Source: Paracoccaceae bacterium (GTDB lineage: Bacteria > Pseudomonadota > Alphaproteobacteria > Rhodobacterales > Rhodobacteraceae). From it: a stretch of DNA of 63,704 bases. Location of the stretch: positions 1 to 63,704 of the forward strand of contig JANSXZ010000021.1 of NCBI GenBank assembly GCA_024742705.1, read 5' to 3'. The notes beneath the pieces are model-generated. The model saw only the letters and a list, made by a program, of their open reading frames with translations. It was not told the origin of the DNA and ran no database searches. Below are positions 1 through 10,371 of this stretch, one piece after another. The position numbers and the translations under genes are program-made. Position 1 is the first letter of the stretch. Each line of letters begins with the position of its first letter.

Positions 1-48
1 AATTTGACCTTGCCAATCCCCGGCCCCTCGGCTATCCCGCGCCAGTGT

Positions 49-125
49 CGGAGTGTAGCTCAGCCTGGTAGAGCACTGTCTTCGGGAGGCAGGGGCCGGA
101 GGTTCGAATCCTCTCACTCCGACCA
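49..125 (+). tRNA. tRNA-Pro (anticodon CGG), CCA encoded
   Basis: The acceptor arms CGGAGTG (49-55) and CACTCCG pair fully, followed by discriminator A and an encoded CCA (123-125). The D arm reads GCTCAGCCTGGTAGAGC and the T arm GGTTCGAATCC. The anticodon loop TTCGGGA between CTGTC and GGCAG gives anticodon CGG, reading the Pro codon CCG. A TTGACC lies at 4-9, but no well-spaced -10 follows it, so the promoter is left uncalled. Confidence 0.96.
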
Positions 126-343
126 ATGATATAAGGCGTTTGCGCGGCCGTTGTGGTGGGCGCATTCCTGCTGTGGCCCGGCGGCGCACCGCCTTGCGGG
201 CCTTGCAATCTCCCATCGTTTTCTGCCGGCCAACGGATCGCCATGTAGGCGCGACCGGGGTTTCCGGCCCTTGTTTCGTGGAACCACAGCGGCGTTGGCG
301 CGTTGGGTGTTGAACGATCACGGATCGAAAGGAGATTATGATC

Positions 344-673
344 ATGGCACGCACGAACACCAACGGTTCGACCAATGACACCGCGATGGCGGATCTGACC
401 GCGCAGATCGACACGCTGCGCAACGATTTGCAGGCGCTCAGCGGCACGATCGCCGATCTGGGCCAGGCCAAGGGCGAAGACGCGGCCAAAGCGGCGCGCG
501 CGCAGGCCGATGCCGCGCAGAAGAAGGGCGCGGAAGCCATCGAACAGGCCGGCGCACAGGCGCGCGAATTGCAATCCCACGCGAATGGCTTCATGCGTGA
601 ACAGCCCGCCGTCGCCCTTGGCCTTGCCGCCGGTGCAGGCTTTCTTGTCGGTCTGCTGGGTGCGCGTCGCTGA
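344..673 (+). CDS. DUF883 (ElaB/YqjD-type) membrane-anchored protein
   Basis: A 109-residue protein with the ElaB/YqjD layout: an Ala/Gln-rich amphipathic, probably coiled-coil region (about residues 15-85) and one C-terminal membrane helix (about 88-105) ending in Gly-Ala-Arg-Arg. Family members in enterobacteria are inner-membrane proteins that can associate with ribosomes; whether that holds here is inference. ATG 344 is preferred over in-frame ATG 338 because the Shine-Dalgarno AAGGAG (329-334) is 9 bases from 344 but only 3 from 338. The next gene starts on the base after the stop codon, so the two form a pair like yqjD-yqjE. Confidence 0.8.
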   Translation: MARTNTNGSTNDTAMADLTAQIDTLRNDLQALSGTIADLGQAKGEDAAKAARAQADAAQKKGAEAIEQAGAQARELQSHANGFMREQPAVALGLAAGAGFLVGLLGARR

Positions 674-1036
674 ATGCTGGCGCAGCTGAAAACCGAGGCG
701 GCCCGCACGGCGCGGCGGGCCGGCCTGGCGGGCGGCGGGTTGCTGTGCGTCGGCGCCGGGGCTGCGTTTCTGACGGGGGCCGCCTGGCTGCTGCTGGATC
801 AGTTGGCCGGAGCGCTTGTCGCCGCGACCGTGATCGGCGCCGCCTACCTGGGCGCGGGGCTGATCCTGATAGGGCTGGCCAGCGTGCGCACCGCCCCCTC
901 GACGCACCCGCATGAGGCGCGCAACCGCCCACCCGAGCCTCGGTCCGGCACCACCCCGCCCGATGCGCCGCCGCTGATGCAAGCGTTTCTATTTGGGCTG
1001 CAGGCCGGTGCCAACGCCGACCGCCGCCGCCCGTAA
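674..1036 (+). CDS. Small membrane protein, YqjE/phage-holin-III-like
   Basis: A 120-residue protein with two hydrophobic segments (about residues 18-42 and 46-70) and a hydrophilic Pro/Arg-rich tail, the general form of the YqjE/holin superfamily III proteins that sit beside DUF883 genes. ATG follows the upstream TGA with no gap, so translation is probably coupled to the DUF883 gene. Family assignment rests on size, topology and neighbour only. The function is unknown. Confidence 0.65.
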   Translation: MLAQLKTEAARTARRAGLAGGGLLCVGAGAAFLTGAAWLLLDQLAGALVAATVIGAAYLGAGLILIGLASVRTAPSTHPHEARNRPPEPRSGTTPPDAPPLMQAFLFGLQAGANADRRRP

Positions 1037-1087
1037 CCACGTGCCCCGCAACGCGATCCCGACATGACCCAAACGCCGAGGTAGAAC

Positions 1088-2332
1088 ATGGGCTCGCGCG
1101 CCTTTCTGACCAAACTTCTTCTGGATATCCGCGCGAGCTACTGGTTTCTGCCCAGTTCGCTTGTCTGTCTGGCCGCCGTGCTGGCCCAGCTGACCCTTGC
1201 GCTTGACGCCCAGCCCGAACTTTTGCCCTTTACGCTCCCCGCCGCGCTGCGCGACACGCAGGTGACAGGCGCCCGGTCGGTCATGGCCATCGTTTCGCAA
1301 TCGGTGTTCGGGGTGGCCGGGGTGATGTTCTCGATGACCATTGTCGCCGTGTCCTTTGCATCGGGCAATTTCGGCCCGCGGCTGATCGGCAACTTCATGC
1401 GCGACCGGGGCAACCAATGGAGCCTTGGCATCCTGGTGGCGACATTCGTCTACGCCCTGAGCGTGACGCGCGCGATCCAGAGCCCCACCGACGCAGCCCC
1501 CGGCCTGCAAGGCGATCTGTTCGTGCCGCATCTGTCGATCGCCACAGCGCTGACACTGACGGTGCTGTCGATCTTCACGGTGATCTACTTCGTTCATCAC
1601 ATACCCGAGACGATCAATGTCTCGAACATCACCGCCCGTCTCGGCCGCCGGCTGATCGCGGGGCTGAAGGCGCATATCGACGCGCAACAGGACGGCGAAG
1701 GCGACCACGGCCCCGACTATCCCGAAACGCCGCCCGACGCGCGCGTCACGCTGGATGAGGCCGGGTATGTCCAGACGCTGAACACCACGACGTTGGGACA
1801 CCTGGCCGAAACGCATGGCCTGATACTCGAGGTTGCGCGTCCGATCGGCACATTCGTGACAGAAGACACCGTGGTTTTGCATGTATGGGGCGAAAACGCC
1901 GATCCCGAAGTCTGTGCCAGCCTGCGCAGCGGCTTTGCGCTGGGGCCCGGCCGGACCGAGGATCAGAACCTTTTGTTCGTGGTCGATCAGCTGGTCGAGA
2001 TGATCGCGCGGGCGATGTCGCCGGGCGTCAACGATCCGTTCACGGCGATCAACTGCCTGAACTGGCTGCATGCCGCCGCGCTGGTGGCGGCCAATCACGG
2101 CACCGGCCTGCGGGCCGCCACCGGCGGGCGGGTGCGGCTGCATCCCTTGCGATTCGAGGACATCCTGCAGCACGGCTTTGCCAATGCGCGGCCCTACACC
2201 CGGTCGGATCCGCTGTGTGACGCGCACATGACCCGGATGTTCAGCGAAATGAAGGCGCAGATCAGATCCGAAGGGCACCGCGAAACCCTGCGCCGCTTTG
2301 TGGCGCGGATGGAAGCGCCGGCGCAGCCGTGA
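1088..2332 (+). CDS. DUF2254 family membrane protein
   Basis: A 414-residue protein. Four membrane helices lie in the first 175 residues (about 17-37, 68-90, 112-132 and 150-172), followed by a soluble C-terminal domain that includes the conserved-looking stretch VDQLVEMIARAMSPGVNDPF. This matches DUF2254 membrane proteins in length and order. No enzymatic motif is visible and the biochemical role of the family is not known to me. A weak GAGG lies 6 bases before ATG. Confidence 0.75.
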   Translation: MGSRAFLTKLLLDIRASYWFLPSSLVCLAAVLAQLTLALDAQPELLPFTLPAALRDTQVTGARSVMAIVSQSVFGVAGVMFSMTIVAVSFASGNFGPRLIGNFMRDRGNQWSLGILVATFVYALSVTRAIQSPTDAAPGLQGDLFVPHLSIATALTLTVLSIFTVIYFVHHIPETINVSNITARLGRRLIAGLKAHIDAQQDGEGDHGPDYPETPPDARVTLDEAGYVQTLNTTTLGHLAETHGLILEVARPIGTFVTEDTVVLHVWGENADPEVCASLRSGFALGPGRTEDQNLLFVVDQLVEMIARAMSPGVNDPFTAINCLNWLHAAALVAANHGTGLRAATGGRVRLHPLRFEDILQHGFANARPYTRSDPLCDAHMTRMFSEMKAQIRSEGHRETLRRFVARMEAPAQP

Positions 2333-2492
2333 CCGAAGGGCAATCGCGGAACCCGGAAACAGTGGTTGGGAATATGTAAGGATTGATTGCATATGCGAAA
2401 CATTGCCCAGGCGTCGCAACGGCCTTGCACCAGGCGCCGCGCCGGACCAATCTGGTGCGCATGTCCCACCATGCACCCAGGATAGCCCAACC

Positions 2493-3740
2493 ATGCGCCT
2501 GACCCGCCGCCAGTTTGCTCTGGCCGGATTGTCGACTGCTCTTGCCGGATGCGCCGCCGGCGATGCCCGCCCGCCGGGCAGCGCGGCGCGCCCCGATCCC
2601 GGCCTTACCCCGGCTGCAAATGCCGGCTACGACGCCTGGGTCGCCGGGTTCCGCCGCCGCGCGTTGGCGCAGGGTATCGATGCCGCCACACTGAACGCAG
2701 GCTTTCGCGGTGCCGGGTTTTTGCCCGGCGTGGTCGCGCGCGACCGCAACCAGACCGAATTCAGACGCACGCTGGAGGATTACCTGGCCATCGTCGCCTC
2801 GGACGCCAAGATCGCCGCCGGGCGAGCGGCAGCACAGCGGCAGGCGGGCCTGCTGGCCGAGATCGCCGAACGCTACCGCGTGCCCGCCCCCGTGCTGGCC
2901 GCGGTCTGGGGCATGGAAAGCAATTACGGCGCGCGGCGGGGCAGCATTCCGGTGGTCTCGGCGGTTTCAACACTGGCCTACGACGGGCGGCGCGGCGTGT
3001 TCTTCGAACGCCAGCTGATCGCGGCGCTGCGCATCTTGCAACGCGGCGATGTCCCGGCACGCCGGCTGACCGGAAGCTGGGCCGGCGCAATGGGCCACAC
3101 CCAGTTCATTCCCACCACATTCGAAGCCTACGCTGTGGATTTCCGTGGCGACGGCCGGCGCGACATCTGGTCGGACGATCCCACCGATGCGCTGGCATCC
3201 GCCGCGGCCTATCTGGCCCGGTCGGGGTGGCGCGGTGGCGCGCCCTGGGGGCTGGAGGTGCGGGTGCCCGAAGGACTGAGCCCGGCCCTGGCCGGGCGCG
3301 GCAACCGGCGCGCGGTGGCCGACTGGCGCGCGCGTGGTCTGCGCCCCGCACGCGGCACGGCGGATCTGCCCGATCACGGACCGGCAGCGCTGTTGCTGCC
3401 CATGGGTCCGCGCGCGCCTGCGTTTCTGGTGTTTCGGAACTTCGACGCGATCCTGCGCTACAATGCCTCCGAGAACTATGGGATCGGGATCGGCTACCTG
3501 TCGGACCGGATCGCCGGCGGCGGCCCTTTGGTGGGCCAGTTCCCACCCGACAGCAATGGCTTGCGCCTCGACGATCGCCGAAGGCTTCAGACGCGGCTGA
3601 CCGCGCGCGGCTATGACACAGGCGGCACCGACGGCGTGATCGGGCCAAAGACCGAGGCCGCGATCCGCGCGTTTCAGCGCGACGCCGGCCTGCCGGTCAC
3701 GGGCACCCCCACACCCGCCTTCCTGCGGGCGTTGGGCTGA
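2493..3740 (+). CDS. Lytic murein transglycosylase, MltB family, lipoprotein
   Basis: A 415-residue peptidoglycan lytic transglycosylase, expected to cleave MurNAc-GlcNAc bonds with formation of 1,6-anhydroMurNAc. The N-terminus has RRQFALAG and a lipobox LAGC with Cys20, so it is probably a lipoprotein, possibly Tat-exported because of the twin Arg. The SLT_2/MltB domain covers about 45-340, with the catalytic Glu142 in WGMESNYG. A C-terminal PG_binding_1 domain (about 357-415) contains GVIGPKTEAAIRAFQ. ATG 2493 is chosen because it gives the signal peptide directly; the frame is open further upstream. Confidence 0.9.
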   Translation: MRLTRRQFALAGLSTALAGCAAGDARPPGSAARPDPGLTPAANAGYDAWVAGFRRRALAQGIDAATLNAGFRGAGFLPGVVARDRNQTEFRRTLEDYLAIVASDAKIAAGRAAAQRQAGLLAEIAERYRVPAPVLAAVWGMESNYGARRGSIPVVSAVSTLAYDGRRGVFFERQLIAALRILQRGDVPARRLTGSWAGAMGHTQFIPTTFEAYAVDFRGDGRRDIWSDDPTDALASAAAYLARSGWRGGAPWGLEVRVPEGLSPALAGRGNRRAVADWRARGLRPARGTADLPDHGPAALLLPMGPRAPAFLVFRNFDAILRYNASENYGIGIGYLSDRIAGGGPLVGQFPPDSNGLRLDDRRRLQTRLTARGYDTGGTDGVIGPKTEAAIRAFQRDAGLPVTGTPTPAFLRALG

Positions 3741-3769
3741 ACCGCAGGGCAGCGGCCCGGCACCGTTTC

Positions 3770-5380
3770 TCAGACCCCCGCAAGGATCAGATCGGCCGCG
3801 CGATAGGCAAGCATCATGGTCGGCGCGTTGGTGTTGCCCGAGGTTATGTTGGGAAAGGCCGATGCGTCGACAACCCGCAAACCATCCACGCCAAACACCT
3901 TCAGCTGTGGATCCAGCACCGCCTGGCGCGGGTTGTCGCCCATCCGGCAGGTGCCCACGGGATGAAACACCGTGCTGGCACGGGCGCGGAAATCCGCCAG
4001 CAGATCGTCATCCGACATCTCGCGCGGATCGGGCCCCATCGGCTTGCCCAGCAGGCCGCGCAACGCGGGCGTGGCCAGTATCCGCGCGCTCAGCCGGGCG
4101 CCGGCGATCACAGCATCGGCATCGGCGCGGGTGCTCAGGGCCTCGGGGCGGATAACCGGCGCGTCCTGCGGCGCGGGGCCACCGATATCGATACGGCCCC
4201 GGCTGGTGGGGCGCGATGGCTGAAACCCGAGGATAACGCCGGGGAAGGGATCGGGCTGGATCACGGTGCGCGTGCCCTTTGGCGTGGTCGTATAGGTCAC
4301 CGGATTGAAATAGAGCTGTTGATCGGGCCGGTTCAGGCCCGGATCCGAGCGGAAATACCCACCGCATTGATTGACCGACAACGCCAGTGGCCCGCGCCGC
4401 GCCAGACCATAGCGCAATGCCGCGCGCACCTTGCCCAACAAGGGGCGCAGATCGTTGTTCAGCGTGGGTTCGTTGGCGTGAAAGAAGTAGTCTATGCCAA
4501 GGTGGTCCTGAAGGTTTCCGCCCACGTGTTGCGCATCCAGCAGCGGTGCGATCCCATGCGCGCGCAGCACTTCCGCCGGACCGATGCCCGACAGTTGCAG
4601 CAAGCGCGGCGATGAAACGCTGCCGGCGGAGAGGATGATCTCGCGCGCCGCACGCGCCTGGTGGCGCGTGCCGCTTGCCAGAAACGACAGGCTGGTCGCG
4701 CGCCGGCCCTCGAAATGGATCCGTTCGGCCAGAACGCCGACCCGCAGCGTCAGGTTGCGCCGGCGCAAGGCCGGCCGCAGAAAGGCGCGCGCCGACGAAT
4801 TGCGGCGTCCGCGGCGGGTGTTGATCCGGTAGGCCGCCGCCCCTTCCGCATGCGGGCCGTTGATGTCGTCGGTGACAGGAAGGCCGGCCTGCCCGGCGGC
4901 GGCGAAGAAATGCCGGTTCACCGGGTGGATCTGATCCGAAACGTCCTGAACATGGATCGGGCCGGCGCCATCGCATGTGCCATCGGGCGCCACGCGTGTC
5001 TCCAGTGCCGCATAGACCTGCGATACCGTGTCCCAGCCCCAGCCGGTCGCGCCCGCGTCGGCCCAGTCGTCGAAATCACCGGGCAGGCCGCGGGCATAGA
5101 CCATCGCGTTGATGCTGCCCGATCCGCCAACCACCTTGCCGCGCGGCCAATAGCCGGATCGCCCGTCCAGACCCGGATCCGGGGCGGTCTGGTACTTCCA
5201 GTTAACGGCGGGGTCATGGAACATGCGCCCATAGCCCACTGGCAGGCTGATCCAGGGCGACCGGTCGCGCCCGCCCGCCTCGAGCAGCAGCACGCTGTGA
5301 CGGCCCGAGGCGCTCAGCCTTTCGGCCAGCACACAGCCGGCCGATCCCGCGCCGACGATGATGTAGTCATAGTCCGTCAT
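3770..5380 (-). CDS. GMC family FAD-dependent oxidoreductase (choline/alcohol dehydrogenase type)
   Basis: A 536-residue flavoprotein with an N-terminal FAD-binding GAGSAG, the GMC signature region around GKVVGGSGSINAMVYARG, the second signature near GSVSSPRLLQLSGIGP, and the C-terminal active-site regions FHPVGTCRMG and TSGNTNAPT. Closest in form to BetA-like choline and aliphatic alcohol dehydrogenases, but the substrate cannot be read from sequence. ATG 5380 has AGGTGG 8 bases upstream; an in-frame GTG at 5392 is less likely. It lies 82 bases after hpaD on the same strand and may share its transcript, perhaps oxidising a side-chain alcohol that feeds the aromatic pathway (inference). Confidence 0.88.
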   Translation of the reverse strand: MTDYDYIIVGAGSAGCVLAERLSASGRHSVLLLEAGGRDRSPWISLPVGYGRMFHDPAVNWKYQTAPDPGLDGRSGYWPRGKVVGGSGSINAMVYARGLPGDFDDWADAGATGWGWDTVSQVYAALETRVAPDGTCDGAGPIHVQDVSDQIHPVNRHFFAAAGQAGLPVTDDINGPHAEGAAAYRINTRRGRRNSSARAFLRPALRRRNLTLRVGVLAERIHFEGRRATSLSFLASGTRHQARAAREIILSAGSVSSPRLLQLSGIGPAEVLRAHGIAPLLDAQHVGGNLQDHLGIDYFFHANEPTLNNDLRPLLGKVRAALRYGLARRGPLALSVNQCGGYFRSDPGLNRPDQQLYFNPVTYTTTPKGTRTVIQPDPFPGVILGFQPSRPTSRGRIDIGGPAPQDAPVIRPEALSTRADADAVIAGARLSARILATPALRGLLGKPMGPDPREMSDDDLLADFRARASTVFHPVGTCRMGDNPRQAVLDPQLKVFGVDGLRVVDASAFPNITSGNTNAPTMMLAYRAADLILAGV

Positions 5381-5462
5381 GTTCCGCGCCACCTGGTCCG
5401 CATCCGATGGCCGAAGCTACAGAACCGCCAGCGGCACGAAAAGCGCAGAAACGACGGCGCGG

Positions 5463-6443
5463 TCAGGGCGCGACAATCGGTTGCGCCTTCAGGTCGCTTT
5501 CCAACAACGGTGTTCCGGCAAAGACCGACCCCTCTTCGAACCAGCTGCGCGGTGCCGGCGCGCCCCATAGCGTCTGGCGTTGCGGATCCTTCAGATCCCA
5601 TCGAATCGGCTCGAGGTCGGGGTCGACGGTCTGATAGTCCGAGCAATAGATCTCGGTCCTGTGCCCATCGCGGTCACGGATGTAGAGAAAGAAGGCGTTC
5701 GAGATGCCGTGCCGCCCCGGCCCGCGTTCGATATGCCCGACATATCCCGTGGTGGCCATCAGATCGAGCAGGTCGATGATGTTCAGCGGCGTCGGCACCC
5801 AGAACGCCAGATGATGCAGCCGCGGGCCGGTGCCATTGGTAAAGGCGATGTCATGCACCCCGCCCTTGCGGTGCATCCACGCCGCCCATGTGCGCCCGGT
5901 TTCGCCGTCGGCGGTGTATTCGGTCAGCCGAAACCCCATGTCGTTGTAGAATGCCACCGCCGCGTCGACGTCCGGGGAAAACAGGTTGAAATGGTCGATC
6001 CTGAGAGGTTTGACCCCGTGATACAGCCGGTATTTCTGATGGATCGGCGGCAGGCGTTCCATCGTCGCGTAAAACTCCAATGGCACCCCCCAGGGATCGC
6101 GCGTGGCCAGAACCCGCCCCATGAAGGGCCGTTCGGCCCAGGCCACCGGCAGGCCATGCGCCGCGAACCATGCGGCGGCCTTGTCGAGATTGGCCTCGTC
6201 CCAGACCTTGAACCCCAGAACACCCACCTCGGGCGTCGCGGCCAGGCTCAGGATCACGCTGTGGTGTCCGCGCTCCTCAAGACCGCGCAGGTAGATCCGG
6301 CTGCCGTCCTCATGGCTGACCTGAAGCCCCAGGGTGTCCACATAGAACGCGCGCGCCCAGCCCAGATCGGTGACGGCCAGTTCGACATGGCTGAGCCGGA
6401 CGATATTGAACGCGGGGTAAAGATTTGCGGCCGGTATCGGCAT
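5463..6443 (-). CDS. hpaD: Homoprotocatechuate (3,4-dihydroxyphenylacetate) 2,3-dioxygenase
   Basis: A 326-residue two-domain VOC extradiol dioxygenase. The 2-His-1-carboxylate triad is present as His151 (RIDHFNLF), His211 (LHHLAF) and Glu264 (RTEIYCSDY), close to the positions in homoprotocatechuate dioxygenases of the vicinal-chelate superfamily. Expected reaction: meta cleavage of 3,4-dihydroxyphenylacetate to 5-carboxymethyl-2-hydroxymuconate semialdehyde, with Fe(II) or Mn(II). It lies 12 bases after hpaE, which uses that product, making this substrate more likely than a plain catechol. Confidence 0.9.
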   Translation of the reverse strand: MPIPAANLYPAFNIVRLSHVELAVTDLGWARAFYVDTLGLQVSHEDGSRIYLRGLEERGHHSVILSLAATPEVGVLGFKVWDEANLDKAAAWFAAHGLPVAWAERPFMGRVLATRDPWGVPLEFYATMERLPPIHQKYRLYHGVKPLRIDHFNLFSPDVDAAVAFYNDMGFRLTEYTADGETGRTWAAWMHRKGGVHDIAFTNGTGPRLHHLAFWVPTPLNIIDLLDLMATTGYVGHIERGPGRHGISNAFFLYIRDRDGHRTEIYCSDYQTVDPDLEPIRWDLKDPQRQTLWGAPAPRSWFEEGSVFAGTPLLESDLKAQPIVAP

Positions 6444-6455
6444 GTCGGTCCTTTC

Positions 6456-7957
<1,502 letters not shown>

Positions 7958-7961
<4 letters not shown>

Positions 7962-8350
7962 CGCATCTCCTCGGGCAGAAAACGGCGGATCGAACTGGCC
8001 TTGGGGCTTAGATCCGGATCGATATCGCGCATTTCCATCGACAGCATGAAAGGGTGGCGCGTCATATGCGCGGCGCAGAAGGCTTCGGCGGCGGCGAAAA
8101 TGTGCTGCGTGGCGGCCTGCTTGGCGGCGTCGCTCCGCCCGCCGCGCAACCGCACGGATATATCGACAAACCCGTTCCCCGGAGCACCATCCGCGATCGA
8201 CACATGGGTGCAGGCGGTGGCCCGCACCCGGATGCCGGCCATCGGGAAAACCCCGGTTTCGCCCGCCGCGCGGCGCAGCGCGTCACACAGCGCGGCCATG
8301 TCCAGCAGCGGTTCGAGGTTCGGCGAATAGTCGATCATTACATGCGGCAT
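7958..8350 (-). CDS. hpaF: 5-carboxymethyl-2-hydroxymuconate delta-isomerase
   Basis: A 130-residue HpaF/CHMI-type tautomerase converting 5-carboxymethyl-2-hydroxymuconate to its oxo-hepta-enedioate isomer. The family uses an N-terminal Pro as catalytic base after Met removal. The second in-frame ATG (8350) gives Met-Pro-His-Val and has GGAGG 9 bases upstream, whereas the first ATG (8359) directly abuts that Shine-Dalgarno. So 8350 is the start, with Pro as the mature N-terminus. First gene of hpaFED; the later enzymes HpaG, HpaH and HpaI are absent from the window. Confidence 0.88.
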
Positions 8351-8385
8351 CGGCGGCATCCTCCGGCCCGACGTGTAATTGCCAT

Positions 8386-8400
8386 GTTAACTAAGTTGAC
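8386..8400. promoter_or_regulatory. Candidate operator for the hpa operon
   Basis: The 15-base dyad GTTAACTAAGTTGAC has 6-base arms with one mismatch around a 3-base centre, 36 bases upstream of the hpaF start. hpa catabolic operons elsewhere are controlled by MarR-type HpaR or related repressors binding such dyads near the promoter. No regulator gene is adjacent, so the binding protein is unknown. Confidence 0.4.
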
Positions 8401-8579
8401 CCCGCCGGTCAATCCGCCACGCGCTTGCGCGGCGACGGCCGCGATTGCCGTGCCCATAGCCGGTCTTCTCAGGCTGCGCCAAAACCGTGCATCGCGCGGG
8501 CGGCAATGCCCGGTTGCCCGGCAACTGACCAGCCGCAATCGGTTTTCCCCAAAGATAACTTAACGTCGCAACTATGGTC

Positions 8580-8608
8580 TTGACAGGTTTTGAACCCCGG
8601 ACCTACCG
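8580..8608 (+). promoter_or_regulatory. Candidate sigma-70 promoter for the SPFH gene
   Basis: TTGACA at 8580-8585 is a perfect -35. With 17-18 bases of spacing the -10 region is CTACCG/TACCGT (8603-8609). It predicts a leader of about 85 bases before ATG 8700. The -10 match is weak, so the promoter is tentative. Confidence 0.4.
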
Positions 8609-8699
8609 TTGAGTCACCTGCTGCTGTCTTGCTGGCGGTCTACGGTGCGCGGTCTTGGGGAAGGCGGCGCCTGCACCGCTCAATCACAAAGGTCTGCCT

Positions 8700-10328
8700 A
8701 TGGCGTGGTTTCTCACGGTCGTGATTCTTCTGGTTCTGGCGGTTCTGGTGATCCTGTTCTTCAACAGGTATTACCGGAAGGCGACGCGTGAAATCAGCGT
8801 GGTCCGCACCGGTGCCGGCGGCCAGAAGGTAATACTGGATGGCGGCTGTGTCGCGCTGCCCTTCCTGCACAGGGTGGCCGAGGTCAACATGCGGACCTCG
8901 AAGCTCGAGATCGAGCGGCTGGGGCCCAAGTCGATCATCACCAAGGATCGCCTGCGCGTCGATATCGGGGCCGAATTCTACGTTCGCGTCGATGCCACGG
9001 TGAACGGCGTGGCCACGGCGGCGCAGGCGCTGGCGGGAAAATCGTTCCGGGCCGCCGATCTGGAGGAGGTTCTGGAGGGCAAGCTGGTGGATGCGATGCT
9101 GTCGGTGGCAGCGCGCTACACGATGGACGAATTGCAAGACAACCGCGCCGGATACGTCCGCGAGGTCAGCGAGATCCTGGCGCCCAACCTTGCGCTGAAC
9201 GGTCTGATGCTGGAATCCGTGTCGCTGACCCGGATGGACCAGACCCCGTTTCACGCGCTCGACGAAAACAACGCCTTCAACGCGCTGGGGATGCGGCGCC
9301 TGGCCGAAATCATCGCCGTCAACAAGAAAGAGCGCGCGGTGATCGAGGCCGATGCCGATGTTTCGGTACGCCAGAGCCAGTTGGACGCGACCAAGCGCAA
9401 ACTGACGATCAGCCGCGAAGAAGAAGAGGCGATGATCGCCCAGCAACGCGAGATCGAGGTCGCGCGGGCCCGGTCGTCGGCGGAAACCGCCGAAGAACAG
9501 GCCACATCCGAACAGCGCCGCGAGGCGGCGCGTATTGCGCGCGAACGTGAAGTGCGTCTTTCGGAAATCGCGCGTGATACGGAACTGCGCCGCAAGGCCC
9601 TGGAATCCGAACTGAATTCGGCACTGGTGAAATCCGAAAACGCCGTGACGATGGCCGCGAAAAAGGCCAAGGTGGCCGAGGCCGAGGCCGCCGCCATCGC
9701 CGCCCGCACCGCCGAGGCCGAAGCCGAGGAGCGTGTGCAGACGGTGCGCGAAACCGCCCAGGCAGAACGTGAGAAACTGCTGGCGCTGATCCGTGCGGCG
9801 GAGAAGGCCGAAGTCGACGATACCCGCGTGCGCTCGGAAGCGGGTACAATCGTGTCGATGGCCGAGGCCGAAGCCCGCGCCACCACAGATCGCGCGAAAG
9901 CCACGCGCGACCGCCTGATCGCCGAAGCCGAAGGCCGCGCCCAGATCATCGCCGCCGAAAACGCCCAGAGCCCGGAACTGATCGCCATGAAGCTGGACGA
10001 GGCCCGCCTGCGCGCCCTGCCCGAGATCGTGGAACGGATGGTCAAACCCGCCGAAAAGATCGAATCGATCCGCATCAACCACATGACCGGCTTTGCCGGA
10101 GGTGGCGGTGGCGGCGAAGGCGGCGGCGACAAGTCCACCGTGAACCAGGTTGTCGATTCGGTGCTGGGCATGGCGCTGCAATTGCCCGCCGTGCAGAAGC
10201 TGGGCGAAGAGGTGGGCATGAACATCGGCGGAGGGCTGAAAGGCATTTCCGCCCCACTGAACGGCAAGACAACCGGGAGCAACCCGGACACCGCCGCGGA
10301 TGATAAAACGTCCGCAGACAAGACATGA
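8700..10328 (+). CDS. SPFH/band 7 (flotillin-like, YqiK-type) membrane protein
   Basis: A 542-residue protein: one N-terminal membrane helix (about residues 2-22), an SPFH/band 7 domain (about 30-190), then a long Glu/Ala/Arg-rich coiled coil (about 215-430) with many AEAEA repeats, typical of flotillins that assemble membrane microdomain scaffolds. A Gly-rich linker (about 464-475) precedes a short C-terminal helix region. ATG 8700 has AAAGG 7 bases upstream and puts the membrane helix at the N-terminus; an in-frame ATG at 8655 adds 15 non-membrane residues. It ends 43 bases before the ABC importer and may be co-transcribed with it. Confidence 0.85.
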   Translation: MAWFLTVVILLVLAVLVILFFNRYYRKATREISVVRTGAGGQKVILDGGCVALPFLHRVAEVNMRTSKLEIERLGPKSIITKDRLRVDIGAEFYVRVDATVNGVATAAQALAGKSFRAADLEEVLEGKLVDAMLSVAARYTMDELQDNRAGYVREVSEILAPNLALNGLMLESVSLTRMDQTPFHALDENNAFNALGMRRLAEIIAVNKKERAVIEADADVSVRQSQLDATKRKLTISREEEEAMIAQQREIEVARARSSAETAEEQATSEQRREAARIAREREVRLSEIARDTELRRKALESELNSALVKSENAVTMAAKKAKVAEAEAAAIAARTAEAEAEERVQTVRETAQAEREKLLALIRAAEKAEVDDTRVRSEAGTIVSMAEAEARATTDRAKATRDRLIAEAEGRAQIIAAENAQSPELIAMKLDEARLRALPEIVERMVKPAEKIESIRINHMTGFAGGGGGGEGGGDKSTVNQVVDSVLGMALQLPAVQKLGEEVGMNIGGGLKGISAPLNGKTTGSNPDTAADDKTSADKT

Positions 10329-10371
10329 CGCGCGCCGCGTGTCGCCAACACCCCGACAGGAGATCACCGAC

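Larger units (their letters stand above)
8351..8699. other. Divergent intergenic region between hpaFED and the SPFH gene
   Basis: A stretch of 349 bases without a convincing gene. It holds the hpaF ribosome-binding site, a short dyad at 8386-8400 close to hpaF and a TTGACA promoter candidate at 8580-8608 reading toward the SPFH gene. No structured RNA is recognised in the middle part (about 8401-8570). Confidence 0.6.

Noticed and set aside
4..38. TTGACC with CTATCC as a tRNA-Pro promoter
   Set aside because: The spacing between the elements is 22-23 bases, too long for a sigma-70 promoter; the true promoter may lie partly outside the window.
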